A DNA stretch of 64,000 nucleotides from Nonomuraea sediminis (GTDB taxonomy: Bacteria > Actinomycetota > Actinomycetes > Streptosporangiales > Streptosporangiaceae). This document shows positions 1 to 7,879 of this stretch, one piece after another. The number at the start of each line of letters is the position of its first letter. Positions within the stretch are counted from its first letter, which is position 1. The DNA lies in the NCBI RefSeq assembly GCF_018531495.1, contig NZ_JAHDTI010000013.1, positions 1 through 64,000 of the forward strand, read 5' to 3'. The notes under the pieces were generated by a model. The model worked only from the letters and a program-made list of their open reading frames with translations, had not been told where the DNA came from and did not search any database. A program made the translations under genes and the position numbers.

Positions 1-99
1 TACCACCAGCAGTACCTTTACCGCAACAAAAACGGCTACTGCGGCATCGGCGGAACGGGCGTGGCCTGTCCGGTGGGTCTGACGTCCGGCGAGGCGTAG
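1..99 (+). CDS. msrA: MsrA, last 32 codons (gene runs off the left edge)
   Basis: The first base is in frame with the C-terminus of peptide-methionine (S)-S-oxide reductase, which repairs oxidised methionine. The 32 visible residues start YHQQYL, contain NGYCG and GGTGVACP, and end in a TAG at 97-99. These are the usual tail motifs of the family; the catalytic GCFWG segment would lie upstream of the window. The 99-nt end recurs at 11399-11497 (minus) and, split in two, at 6709-6760 plus 14142-14188. This copy differs from those two in the middle (YRNKN instead of FKVPN). I infer it is the functional tail, supplied by an integrated element to the host gene. Confidence 0.85.
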   Translation, partial: YHQQYLYRNKNGYCGIGGTGVACPVGLTSGEA

Positions 100-310
100 A
101 CCTGCGTAGACAGCCTGAATCTGGCCCTTGGTCGCTCGGCAAGCCCGGTGTCGATCTAGGGCCAGAGCCGTTTTCGGCGACAAGTTTCTCTACAGGGTCA
201 AGGGCTCGCTTCGCTCGCCGCGCCGCCGCCCGCTCCGGGCGGCCAGCGCGCCGGGCTGCGGCCTGGGGGCCGGTCCCGGCGCGCGCCGCCCCCGCTCCCC
301 GGCGGCGCGA
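100..310 (+). repeat. Inverted-repeat copy 1 of the flank downstream of the msrA end
   Basis: About 200 bp after the msrA stop match the reverse complement of roughly 11190-11398, with scattered substitutions. So the msrA end and its downstream DNA occur twice in opposite orientation. Two hairpins sit inside: GCCGCCCG/CGGGCGGC at 225-243 and GCGCGCCGGG/CCCGGCGCGC at 246-284. They may terminate transcription from msrA. No convincing gene is seen here. I read this as the int-distal end of an integrative element. Confidence 0.8.
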
Positions 311-450
311 CAGACGAGACATCCCTCTTCCTGAAACAGAGCCGTTCCGCCACCGGCCCCCACCGCTACGCGGCCCCTTCGGGGTGCTTCGCATGGGCGC
401 CGGCCGCTCCACTCTCGGATCGATCACCCACGGGTTGATGTCCGTACCCC

Positions 451-610
451 CGCCCCCGATACCGCATTGTTCGTGTCCCTCGGTCGGCGTCAACTCCGTC
501 TGTGCGGCTTGGGGTGTGGGCCGCGTGGAACGCCGCAGGGCAGGGGCGTCGGAAGACGGAGTTGACACCTCGGTCGGGACACACAATCGGGCAGCTATCG
601 GGGGCGGGGG
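451..610. repeat. Long imperfect inverted repeat in a gene-free stretch
   Basis: The 311-778 stretch has no credible gene. It holds two arms of about 50 nt (451-501 and 554-610) that are imperfect reverse complements. The best-matched block is AGACGGAGTTGAC and its complement, followed by GGGACAC and a GGGGGCGGGGG-like tract. The loop is about 52 nt. It could fold into a cruciform or long RNA hairpin; its role is unknown. The region is not conserved in the second, inverted module near 11 kb. Confidence 0.5.
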
Positions 611-778
611 GAGGAGTGGGCCGTGGGATGCACCGGCCCACGAGCAGAGGGGTACGGCAGCGCAGGATCGGCGGGTCATTCCAGCCACCCGGCGGGCCGG
701 ACGATCGACCACGCTGCCGTACCCGCTACGGACGAGATGACATGGGGTAGGGATCCCTTCCACGCCACCACGCCCTGC

Positions 779-994
779 TTACGGGCCCCGAGACGGCACC
801 TCGTTCGCATGGACGACGGCCAGCGCATCCGCCAACTCCGCCAGCGTCGGGCGGAACAGGATGTGACGAGACCCGTGTTCGGGATTGGGACAGCGCTGGC
901 CGCACGACTTCACGGCGACCCAGCACCCATACCCCGCGTAGATCTCCCAGCGTGGGCTGTAGAGGGCCTGAACTTCCGCCAGGGTGAAACTCAC
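779..994 (-). CDS. Small hypothetical protein, 71 aa
   Basis: A GTG start at 994 overlaps the TGA of the upstream gene (GTGA), with GGAG eight bases before it, so the two are translationally coupled. The protein begins SFTLAEVQALY and has a Cys-rich middle (SCGQRCPNPEHG) that might bind a metal, then an LAELADAL helix. No known domain is recognised. It lies beside a DNA-binding TPR regulator and belongs to the cargo of the integrated element. A longer reading to 1192 is open but would overlap its neighbour heavily, so the short form is preferred. Confidence 0.55.
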   Translation of the reverse strand: MSFTLAEVQALYSPRWEIYAGYGCWVAVKSCGQRCPNPEHGSRHILFRPTLAELADALAVVHANEVPSRGP

Positions 995-1338
995 GAGGTC
1001 ATCTCCACGATCAGCGGGGACAGCGGGTGTGTCTGTCGGACCACGGACAGTCGGTAGGCGACCGCACGGGCAGCAGTTGGCGGGTTGTCGGCGCTGTACA
1101 CGATGTAGATGCGCCGTCCGGTCGCTGAGGAGACCTGACCGTTCCACCACCGATAGGTGAACCCGTCGCACCAGATGAGCAGGTCGACCCACACCGAGAC
1201 CAGAGCCACCCCGTGACCCGCGTGGACGTCGGCCGAGATGCCGAGATCACGGAGGGTCGCCCTTAAGGCGTGTGCTCCCCGCACAGCGGGACACCCGGAG
1301 GCGACGGGATGCTCAGAATGCGCCTGGACGGCTCGCAC
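991..1338 (-). CDS. Hypothetical protein, about 115 aa
   Basis: This is coupled to the next gene by a GTGA overlap at 991-994. The protein has a hydrophobic core (VALVSVWVDLLIW), a WWNG motif and a segment RRIYIVYSADNP. Small proteins of this kind occur beside helix-turn-helix/TPR regulators in actinomycete integrative elements, though I recognise no defined family. The true start is uncertain: GTG at 1338 is the most upstream, and an internal GTG near 1281 is also possible. The TPR regulator is divergent, so 1339-1518 probably carries promoters for both strands. Confidence 0.55.
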   Translation of the reverse strand: MRAVQAHSEHPVASGCPAVRGAHALRATLRDLGISADVHAGHGVALVSVWVDLLIWCDGFTYRWWNGQVSSATGRRIYIVYSADNPPTAARAVAYRLSVVRQTHPLSPLIVEMTS

Positions 1339-1518
1339 GGGACAGGACCTCGATTCCTGCTCAAGGGATCCGCCCGGCGATGCAGCTCTTTGGCGGGTTC
1401 CCGCTGTTCACGGCGTTGTCATCCATCACATCGGTCACCGCCACGCGCGGACAGGTGCGCTTGAGGGACACTGGGGGACAGTGGCGATGTCCCCTGTAGC
1501 CCGGCGAGAGGTGTTCGC

Positions 1519-2742
1519 ATGGAGGCAAAGCGCGTCCCCACATGGGCCGTCCGACTTCGTGCCGAACGGCGTGAGCGTGGCTGGTCGCAGACCGACATGG
1601 CCAAGCAGCTTGCCGAAGCAGCCGACAGCGCCACTCGCGCGCACTTGCCTTCACGGGAGTCGATCGTGCGGCGGATCAAGTCCTACGAGGCAGGCAAGCA
1701 CCAGCCCGACGACCCATACCGGCTGCTGTACAGCCGTGCGCTCGGGATCAGCGAGGACGAACTGTTCGACATCCCCGCCAACGCGTTGGCCTTCGGCGAC
1801 GACGAGATGGAGGCGATGGAACTCGCCCGCAGGAGCGCCGCAAGCGAGGTCGGCAACGAGACCTTGGAACGGCTGGAACTGGCGGTTGACGATCTCGCGA
1901 CCGCATATCCCGGCACTCCGCCCGCCGAGCTGCTCAACCGTGTCCGTCAGCATCTCGCCTACGTGTCCCGCTTGATGGACGCCCGGAAGACGCTCGCAGA
2001 GCATCGTCGCCTACTGGTGGTCGGTGGATGGCTTTCGTTGCTCGCCGCCACCTGTCACATTGACCTACACCAGCTCCGGGCCGGTGCGGCGCGCCTGAAG
2101 ACCGCTGCGGAGCTGGCCAAGCACTCCGAGCATCCCGAGATCGCGGCTTGGTGCCTGGAAACACAGGCATGGCAGGTCCTCACCACCGGCGACTACCGCC
2201 GAGCCGTCACGCTCTCCCAGGGAGCCCAGGCCATCGCCCCGCGGGGGAGTTCGGCCTACATCCAGGCCACGGCACAGGAAGGCCGGGCGTGGGCAAGGCT
2301 CAGCGCGGGACCCGAGACCCGCGACGCACTGAACCGCGTTGCCCGCCTGGTCTCGCCCCTGCCGATGCCCGACCGCCCTGAGCACCACTACCGGTACGAC
2401 CCCGCCAAGAGCGAGGCGTACATCGCGACCACGTTGTCATGGCTCGGCGACCCCGCCGCCGAACGATACGCACGTCACGTGCTGGCCCGCCTGGAGTCAG
2501 CCAAGGACGGACCGCCGCGCCCCCGCCGGGCCGTCTCGGCTCGCCTGGATCTCGCCCTGTCGCTGCTCGCCGCCGATCAGCCCGACGAAGCGGGACAGAT
2601 CACACTCACGGCCATCACGAGCGGCATCCTTGTCCCGTCGAGCTACTGGCGAGCCGGAGAAGTGATCAGGGCCGTCGAAGAACGCCGTCTCCCCGAGGCG
2701 GTCGAGCTCCGCGAGGCATACCGAGAACTGAGCGCGTCGTAG
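1519..2742 (+). CDS. Helix-turn-helix/TPR transcriptional regulator
   Basis: This 407-aa protein starts at ATG 1519, preceded by CGAGAGG. The N-terminus (about residues 10-75) is a helix-turn-helix of the XRE type (RLRAERRERGWSQTDMAKQL). The rest is a helical solute of TPR-like repeats rich in Ala, Leu and Arg (for example LKTAAELAKHSEHPEIAAW). Such proteins regulate transcription in actinomycete mobile elements and often respond to small peptides or metabolites through the TPR domain. It is divergent from the two small genes at 779-1338 and upstream of the CTAG-rich repeats that precede the rep 3' end, so it may control the element's own replication genes. The target is not shown by the sequence. 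Confidence 0.8.
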   Translation: MEAKRVPTWAVRLRAERRERGWSQTDMAKQLAEAADSATRAHLPSRESIVRRIKSYEAGKHQPDDPYRLLYSRALGISEDELFDIPANALAFGDDEMEAMELARRSAASEVGNETLERLELAVDDLATAYPGTPPAELLNRVRQHLAYVSRLMDARKTLAEHRRLLVVGGWLSLLAATCHIDLHQLRAGAARLKTAAELAKHSEHPEIAAWCLETQAWQVLTTGDYRRAVTLSQGAQAIAPRGSSAYIQATAQEGRAWARLSAGPETRDALNRVARLVSPLPMPDRPEHHYRYDPAKSEAYIATTLSWLGDPAAERYARHVLARLESAKDGPPRPRRAVSARLDLALSLLAADQPDEAGQITLTAITSGILVPSSYWRAGEVIRAVEERRLPEAVELREAYRELSAS

Positions 2743-2810
2743 CACTCACGACGAGGGGCTCTCTAAGCTCTAGCTTCCTGGTCAGCCACATGATTGGGGT
2801 CTAGGCATGC

Positions 2811-2845
2811 CTCTAGGTCTAGAGGCGGGCCCGCTAGACCTAGAG
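2811..2845. promoter_or_regulatory. Perfect 12-bp inverted repeat, CTAG-rich (candidate operator)
   Basis: CTCTAGGTCTAG (2811-2822) and CTAGACCTAGAG (2834-2845) are perfect inverted repeats with an 11-nt spacer. CTAG is normally rare in such genomes. The site lies between the 3' ends of the TPR regulator and the rep gene, so it is not an ordinary promoter for either. It may bind a replication or regulatory protein. Confidence 0.55.
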
Positions 2846-2892
2846 ATCATTCCGGCGGGTCTCTGGTGCGGCGCGACCGTCGGAACGGGAGG

Positions 2893-3050
2893 GCGCTAGC
2901 GTCCAACGGGAGGGGAGGCATCCCCCCCGTTTCGGCTGTCTTGTGAGGTTTCCGCGTGCAGGGTGCTAGCTGCTAACGGCCTGGTAAGGGCCGTCTTGGG
3001 GTGCTAGCGGGGGTGCTAGCGCTAGCAGGTGGAGGTGCTAGCGCTAGCAC
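2893..3050. repeat. GCTAGC iteron-like cluster beside rep (candidate replication origin)
   Basis: The hexamer GCTAGC occurs seven times, at 2895, 2965, 3003, 3015, 3021, 3037 and 3043, mostly as GTGCTAGC. The last pair forms the perfect palindrome GTGCTAGCGCTAGCAC (3035-3050), seven bases from the rep stop codon. Density rises toward rep. Clustered short repeats next to an initiator gene are typical of plasmid and integrative-element origins. The function is inferred. Confidence 0.6.
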
Positions 3051-3056
3051 CCGCTT

Positions 3057-4481
3057 CTAGGCGGCGTTCTCCTCTCGCTGCCGGGCGATCCGCCGGGCGG
3101 TAGTGATCCTTTGGTGGGCGAGCTGGGCCCAGAACGCCTCGCCGTTGCGGTGCCCGCTCCCGGCGTACTGCCACTCCGCGATCGTGAGGGTGGTGTCCGG
3201 ATCGGGGGCCCGGAGGCCGTGGAGGAGCCGGGCTTGCTCGGCGCGGTAGTCGGCTCGTGCCTGCCGTAGGTCGCCGAGGGTGATGGAGTAGTGGCGGGAC
3301 TTGGTGGAGAAGTGGCCTCGGTAGCCGAGCATGTGGGCCCACTGACGCAGGGGCAGGCCCTTGTACTGGGGTAACTGTGCCAGGCTGAAACAGGTGTAGA
3401 TCATGCGCCGGGCGTGCTCGGTCACGTGCAGTCCGGCGATCTCCCAGGCTTGGCGGATCGGGCGGTCAACCGTTCCGGCCGACTCGGCCCCCTTGGTTGC
3501 GTACTTGGCCACGTACGCGGCCACTCGCTGATCGCTGACGCCGTCCAGTTCGGCCGAGACGTACACCGGTCGCACGTCGAGCTGATCACCCCAGCGGACG
3601 GTCAGCGGCGGTCCGTCCGCCTGTTCGTCGTGTGGTCCGCCCCCCACGCGGATCGTGATCTGTTCGGCGGTCTGGCGTATCGCCCGGTCGAGCAGTTCGA
3701 CCGTGATCCCGTCCGGCGGTCGGTCAGTCGGCCCGTCTGGTCCGTCGAGCCTGATCACCGCGTGGAAGTGGACCAGGCCGCGCGCTTGGTACTCGGCCAC
3801 CTTGGCGTACGACAGCCGGAGCCTGCGGCGTAGTTCGGTCCGGGTGGTGCCGACCAGGCGAGCCAGGACGGACGGCATGGTCTTGGTGAACTCCCGCCAC
3901 AGCGCGCCCGCGTGGGCGTTCCACAGCACGGCCCCGATGTAGTCGTAGCAGTCCACGCAGAGCGGTTGCCCGACCTGAGGGTCATCGCGGTCATGGCGCA
4001 GGCCGCACCCCTCAGGCCGTCCGTGCTCGCAGATGGGACGGTCACGGCGTGGACGGCACGGCAGCGTCTGCCCGCCTGCCTGTCGGTGGGCATGGACCGC
4101 GCCGAAGGACGGGGCGGTGAAGGTGGCGAACACGCGCGGATGCTCGCTCACCTCTTCCGGGACGCCCTTGCCGCCGCGCAAGCCGGAGATGATCAGGTGG
4201 TAGGTGTCGTCCTTGTAGACCGCCGAGCAGGCCGGGCACCTGGAGGCGCGGCGGTTGCCGCACGCGGTGAGCAGGAACCCGGTCGGCTCGTCGGCGGTCC
4301 GGTATATGTCCAGGATCTCGCCCGTTCCCCGGTCGAGCGTGATCCGTTCGCCGTGCAGCCGGATCGGCTGGGCACAGCCGCCTGTCGCGTACACCATGCG
4401 TTGCCAGCGGGCGAAGTCCGGCATGGTCGCCCGCTGGAAGGCGGCCAACATGTCTGGCGAGAGGGAGGGAGCCTCGTTCAT
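3057..4481 (-). CDS. RepSA-like replication initiator
   Basis: This 474-aa protein starts at ATG 4481 with GGGAGG about eight bases upstream; the reading frame is open further but that part has no ribosome binding site. It resembles the RepSA initiators of actinomycete integrative and conjugative elements (pSAM2 family), which start rolling-circle replication of the excised circle. Visible features are Cys-pair motifs (CGNRRASRCPAC and later CVDCYDY) that may bind zinc, and GLVHFHAVIRLDG, a His-x-His metal motif like that of HUH endonucleases. The small gene upstream overlaps its start (ATGA). The CTAG-rich repeats lie just past its stop. No conjugation (TraSA/FtsK-type) gene is present, so the element is probably not self-transmissible. 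Confidence 0.85.
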   Translation of the reverse strand: MNEAPSLSPDMLAAFQRATMPDFARWQRMVYATGGCAQPIRLHGERITLDRGTGEILDIYRTADEPTGFLLTACGNRRASRCPACSAVYKDDTYHLIISGLRGGKGVPEEVSEHPRVFATFTAPSFGAVHAHRQAGGQTLPCRPRRDRPICEHGRPEGCGLRHDRDDPQVGQPLCVDCYDYIGAVLWNAHAGALWREFTKTMPSVLARLVGTTRTELRRRLRLSYAKVAEYQARGLVHFHAVIRLDGPDGPTDRPPDGITVELLDRAIRQTAEQITIRVGGGPHDEQADGPPLTVRWGDQLDVRPVYVSAELDGVSDQRVAAYVAKYATKGAESAGTVDRPIRQAWEIAGLHVTEHARRMIYTCFSLAQLPQYKGLPLRQWAHMLGYRGHFSTKSRHYSITLGDLRQARADYRAEQARLLHGLRAPDPDTTLTIAEWQYAGSGHRNGEAFWAQLAHQRITTARRIARQREENAA

Positions 4482-4669
4482 GCGGCATCCCTCCCAGGCG
4501 CGTCGGGCAGGGACTCGGTGGCGACGCTCACCCCGAGGACGGTGGCGATGCGTCGCCATTTCTCCTCGGACCAGCGAGGAGAGCGGGCGGCTTGTCGTCT
4601 GCCCCACTCCCGGGCAGACAAAGGGGTGTCAGGGTTCAGGTGGCCTCCTTCCCTCGTGGGTGGAGCCAC
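4478..4669 (-). CDS. Small protein preceding rep, 63 aa
   Basis: Its TGA overlaps the rep ATG, so it is very likely translated as part of the rep operon. The protein is basic with a helix-rich core (LSAREWGRRQAARSPRWSEE followed by IATVLGV), which could be a small DNA-binding fold. It sits where excisionase genes usually lie (between rep and int), but I see no MerR-type excisionase motif, so I leave the function open. The GTG at 4669 lacks a clear ribosome binding site; a CTG ten codons in follows AAGGAGG and may be the real start. Confidence 0.55.
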   Translation of the reverse strand: MAPPTREGGHLNPDTPLSAREWGRRQAARSPRWSEEKWRRIATVLGVSVATESLPDAPGRDAA

Positions 4670-5010
4670 CGCTGAGCCGGACGGTCGCGACGGGCACCGT
4701 CGCCAGGGCAGCCTGAAGACAGCCGTTGGCGGTGGTGCGCAGCAGCGAGAAGATCAGAAACGGAGTGCGGCGAGAGTGTGGATGGCGCGCTCTGTGTGGA
4801 CACCTACCGCCGGGCCGGGGCCCTCCGGCGGATCATCGGTGGTCAGTAGGTGATGTTGTGCCCGGACTCGTGTATGCGCCTGAGGTGGATTCGCCGAGAT
4901 GCTCGCTGTGTCGTGCCGTGAGGGAAGCGATGACTTCTTGCGTAGATCGGTTGTACCACTAGAACGACGTGTTTATGCAGGCCAGGGTTCCCGTGAGCAG
5001 TGTGTGTGGG

Positions 5011-5073
5011 GACGTCCGTTGGCGTCCGTCTGCGTTCGGTGGCGTCCGCTGACGTCCGGTTGCCTACGGCTGC
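5011..5073 (+). repeat. 10-bp phased direct repeats (candidate Xis/Int/Rep binding array)
   Basis: Six consecutive 10-mers follow the pattern RRCGTCCGNT: gacgtccgtt, ggcgtccgtc, tgcgttcggt, ggcgtccgct, gacgtccggt and tgcctacggc. Each starts exactly 10 bp after the last, about one helical turn. The array is retained in the inverted copy at 9915-9980, although the DNA codes for no protein. This points to a protein-binding array for excision or replication. Confidence 0.65.
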
Positions 5074-5089
5074 ATGGGGGCAAAAGTAA

Positions 5090-5124
5090 GGGAGTTACGA
5101 CCTCTGAGTAAGGTCATAACTCCC
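5090..5124. terminator. Hairpin downstream of the integrase gene
   Basis: GGGAGTTACGACC (5090-5102) pairs with GGTCATAACTCCC (5112-5124), 12 of 13 positions, with a 9-nt loop. It lies just past the int stop codon on the minus strand. The equivalent hairpin at 9862-9896 has paired base changes that keep the stem, so the structure is selected. A terminator is the simplest reading. Confidence 0.65.
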
Positions 5125-5148
5125 CGAGACGTCCAGGACGTCCTGGCC

Positions 5149-6669
5149 TTAGCCCTCCCGCCAGATCGGCTCAAGCAGGTCCGGGTTGAACTTCCTGCGT
5201 CCCTTCCCGCTCGGATAGATGATCACCGCGTGTAGCGCCTCGCGGATATATGTCCGCTTGATCGAAAGCGGGAGACCACCGTCCTCCTCAGGCAGGAACC
5301 AACGCCGCCGAATCTCTGCTACGTCGGTGTCGGATCGATTGCGCTGTCGCTGGGCCGCTGCGGTGAAGCTCTGTGCCTCTGCACGAAGCCGCGAGATTCG
5401 TTTCTCTAGGTCAGGGGCGCTCGAAAAGAACAGCTCGTTGCTGATGTTCCCAGCGGTCCACTGCCTACGAAGTTCTTCTAGACGAGTCTTCGAATCCTCG
5501 TACTCCCGCTGCCCTGACCACTCACCGGACTCGGGAGAGGCGGCGAGCTGCACCTCTTCCAGCTTGGCAAGAATCGCTTCCGAGATGTACAGGTCCACCA
5601 TGTCACCGCGCCGTCCCAGACCACCACAGCCACCCACTGTCTTGCCGGGGCAGATGTAGATGTGCTGGACGCAGTCCTTGCTGTGGGTGACGCGGAGAGA
5701 GGCATTGCAGAGCGAGCCGTCCTCCTTGGCGCGTCCGCACCGGAGGAAGCCCGTCAACAGGTAGTTGGGCTCGCGGAAGTCTTGCGCCAGCACCTGGCCA
5801 ATGCGCCCGTCGCGGTAGACGTAGTGACCTTTACGAGCGTCGAACAGATTCCTCACAGCCATCCACTGCTCGGGGGTGACGATGGGTTCCCATTGGCCGA
5901 CGACAGGATTGCCGTCGCTGCCACGCACCAGTTCGCCGTTGATCTCGCGCCAGCCGCAGATACGCGGATTCGAGATCGTGAGCTTGACAGATCTGGATGT
6001 CCACTCGTTGCCCAACGAGGTCTTCGCACCCTCACGGCGCCATTGGTTCGTGATCGAGTGGATAGAACGCCCGGCGATCACGTCGAGGACGGCTTGCCGT
6101 ATTAGGGGAGCCTCTTGCGGGTCGAGCGTCAGGCGGTCGGGCTTCCACCCGAAGGGGCGAGTCCCGCCCACAGGCACGCCCTGTTCTGCCCGCATCCGAT
6201 GAGAGCGGCGCATACGGCGTTGCATCTTGCGGACCTCCATCTTGGAGATCACCGCGCCGAAGAGGCCCATGCTCTCGGCATCCTCGTTGTAAAGATCCTT
6301 GGCGCCGCGAGCATCGGCGAACACGCGCCCGTCCTGGTAGGTGATCGCCTCCACGAAGCGTTCGTAGTCGCCGGGCCGCCGGGCAAGACGGTCTTCGGCC
6401 ACGATGACGATGCCTTGCACCGCCGTACCGTCGGGCAGCTCACCCGCGCGGAGCACCTTGAGCATCGCCTCGAAGTCGTCGCGAACCACGTCGGCCTTGG
6501 CGGCCGACTTGTCGTTGTCCGTGTACTCGTGGACGACCGTCCACCCAAGACGCGCTGCGGTCTCACTGTTGAGCTTGTGCTGGTCCTGAACTCCGTGTTC
6601 GTCGCGCCTGACGTCTGCGGAAATGCGAGCGTAGGAGACGACGGGGATAGCTGAGCCGGGCTTAGCCAT
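5149..6669 (-). CDS. Large serine integrase (Int1)
   Basis: This is a 506-aa site-specific recombinase of the large serine family, which joins attP to attB without host factors. The resolvase domain (about residues 8-160) has the catalytic motif YARIS with Ser17, plus AEDRLARRPGD. The recombinase domain follows (GTRPFGWKPDRLTLDPQEA). A Cys-rich zinc ribbon comes next (CGRAKEDGSLCN, then CPGKTVGGCGG), then a coiled-coil segment (about 400-445). The length is normal and the gene is intact. Its start is only about 40 bp from an msrA-derived att sequence at 6709, the usual arrangement for a gene beside its own att site. A truncated second copy of its 3' end lies at 9567-9836. Confidence 0.95.
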   Translation of the reverse strand: MAKPGSAIPVVSYARISADVRRDEHGVQDQHKLNSETAARLGWTVVHEYTDNDKSAAKADVVRDDFEAMLKVLRAGELPDGTAVQGIVIVAEDRLARRPGDYERFVEAITYQDGRVFADARGAKDLYNEDAESMGLFGAVISKMEVRKMQRRMRRSHRMRAEQGVPVGGTRPFGWKPDRLTLDPQEAPLIRQAVLDVIAGRSIHSITNQWRREGAKTSLGNEWTSRSVKLTISNPRICGWREINGELVRGSDGNPVVGQWEPIVTPEQWMAVRNLFDARKGHYVYRDGRIGQVLAQDFREPNYLLTGFLRCGRAKEDGSLCNASLRVTHSKDCVQHIYICPGKTVGGCGGLGRRGDMVDLYISEAILAKLEEVQLAASPESGEWSGQREYEDSKTRLEELRRQWTAGNISNELFFSSAPDLEKRISRLRAEAQSFTAAAQRQRNRSDTDVAEIRRRWFLPEEDGGLPLSIKRTYIREALHAVIIYPSGKGRRKFNPDLLEPIWREG

Positions 6670-6708
6670 GGGGGACCTCCGCCAGAATTATTGCGCCTGA
6701 CGAAGTTC

Positions 6709-6760
6709 TACCACCAGCAGTACTTGTTCAAGGTCCCGAACGGCTACTGCGGCCTCGGTG
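6709..6760 (+). pseudogene. msrA: msrA 3'-end fragment, left half of a split att site
   Basis: This encodes YHQQYLFKVPNGYCGLG and then breaks in the codon for the second Gly of the GGTG motif. The break abuts CTACGAGCGTGTATCT, the sequence that precedes the second serine recombinase near 14.1 kb. The missing half is at 14142-14188: 52 nt here plus 47 nt there give exactly 99 nt, the length of the intact ends at 1-99 and 11399-11497, with the reading frame preserved. Its left boundary touches Int1's upstream flank. It therefore marks the junctions of two different integrases in one gene. Confidence 0.85.
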
Positions 6761-7080
6761 CTACGAGCGTGTATCTGTGTGACCCATCACGAGACGCGCA
6801 GCCATCTCCTGCCGCATCAGCCGGCACCGCTCAGGCTCGGGTCCTAGAATCGCCCGCCGTGAGGCCGACTGCCGCAAGCTCCGGTCGGCATGAACCCCAC
6901 GCGAACTGCAGGACGTCACCAATCCTGCCGACCGTCACGGCATCGAACTGGCCACCGTCACCGGCGACATCGACCAGTCGCCTCATCACCCACATGTTTG
7001 GCGCCACCGCCCGCCGCGATGCCCGAAACGCCAGAAACGCAAACGCCGCTGAACGCCGAATCAGGCAATGTCTCCAGCAG
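6761..7080 (+). pseudogene. Decayed serine recombinase (second type), copy 1
   Basis: After a 26-bp flank shared with 14116-14141, the frames encode degraded recombinase text. First comes a start-less ISCRIS-like catalytic motif and RREADCRKL, then in a shifted frame ELQDVTNPADRHGIELATVTGDID, here interrupted, and then GATARRDARNARNANAAERR. The same order of motifs occurs in intact resolvase domains (CRIS, ARQEADCRAL, LIDLADRHG, ATVTGDID, GATARHEAE). The middle of the domain is deleted and frames shift at least twice. It is the mirror image of the remnant at 13790-14116. Confidence 0.7.
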
Positions 7081-7879
7081 AGGCCTACGCCTGTACGGCT
7101 ACGTCGAAGAGCACATTACGGTGATCGAGCAGGAAACCGAGATCATCCGCGAGGCCACCCATCAACTTCAAACGATCCGCCCCTCTCGGCAAATCGTTGC
7201 GGACGCAGTCTGGCCAGCGATCATCATCCCCTCTGCCCCGACCGACTACGAACCGTGCTGAGCGACCCGGCGCCGGCGTCTCCTCATGCACCCGCACCGC
7301 CGGAAGCCGCCAACGGGACCACACGCCCGACCCCCACCCGCCGGACCTGATGCCCACTCCCCATCGTCATAGATGGCCTCGGCTGATTAGGACCCTGGTC
7401 AGGCACTCGCGGACGGTGCCGCAGACTTGCCCACGCGTCTGATTTCCCGCACCCGGGACTGTATCTCGGCTCTACGGTGATCAAGTAACAATAGGGTCAC
7501 GCAACACCAGCGGCGACCTGCTGTTTTCACGGAATGTAACCATCGCTGGGCAAGACTCCGCGACCGGCGCCAAAGCAGATCTCCGCAGCGGAGAGCGCGT
7601 ACCCGATGCCTTTAGAGCATGCGTTCGAATCCAAAGGAAGGTCACCGTGTGCTCATTGACTGACAGGTCAGACCATGGCGTCATTGCAGGTGGCTCAGCT
7701 TGGAGATCTTGAGCAGAGCTGGAAACGGCGAAGGAGGCGTGGATCGGTCGTGTCAGTCGCAGGCCAGCTGTGCTCAGGATGACACGAGCGCCTTCCCGTA
7801 CCTCGACGTGACGTACGAGAAGTCAACGACTGCCTCGGTCCTGTAGCCGCAATTTCGTCCCCCTCGGAGTGGAGTTCAT
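7081..7879. other. Mostly non-coding, decayed DNA inside the island
   Basis: No convincing gene is seen. A short frame at 7019-7261 (plus) encodes a possible 80-residue peptide with EEHITVIEQETEIIREATHQ, but it starts inside the recombinase remnant and has no ribosome binding site. The last 200 bp are less GC-rich and probably carry the promoter of the propeller gene at 7880. Confidence 0.4.

Larger units (their letters stand above)
4651..5148 (+). repeat. Integration-module repeat, copy 1
   Basis: This 0.5-kb gene-free region between rep and int matches the reverse complement of 9837-10337 at high identity. The match carries on into the integrase gene on one side and stops within the small rep-leader gene on the other. 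It contains the 10-bp repeats at 5011-5073 and a hairpin at 5090-5124. Open frames here are mirrored in both copies but have no gene-like features. Confidence 0.85.

Noticed and set aside
4899..5111. Nearly identical 66-70 codon frames in both inverted modules (also 9886-10086)
   Set aside because: Conservation follows from the DNA repeats and binding array; no ribosome binding site, and the frame runs through the 10-bp array and the hairpin.
7600..7645. A GTTCGAATC string resembling a tRNA T-loop
   Set aside because: The flanking bases do not form a T-stem or an acceptor stem, and no D-arm or anticodon arm lies upstream.
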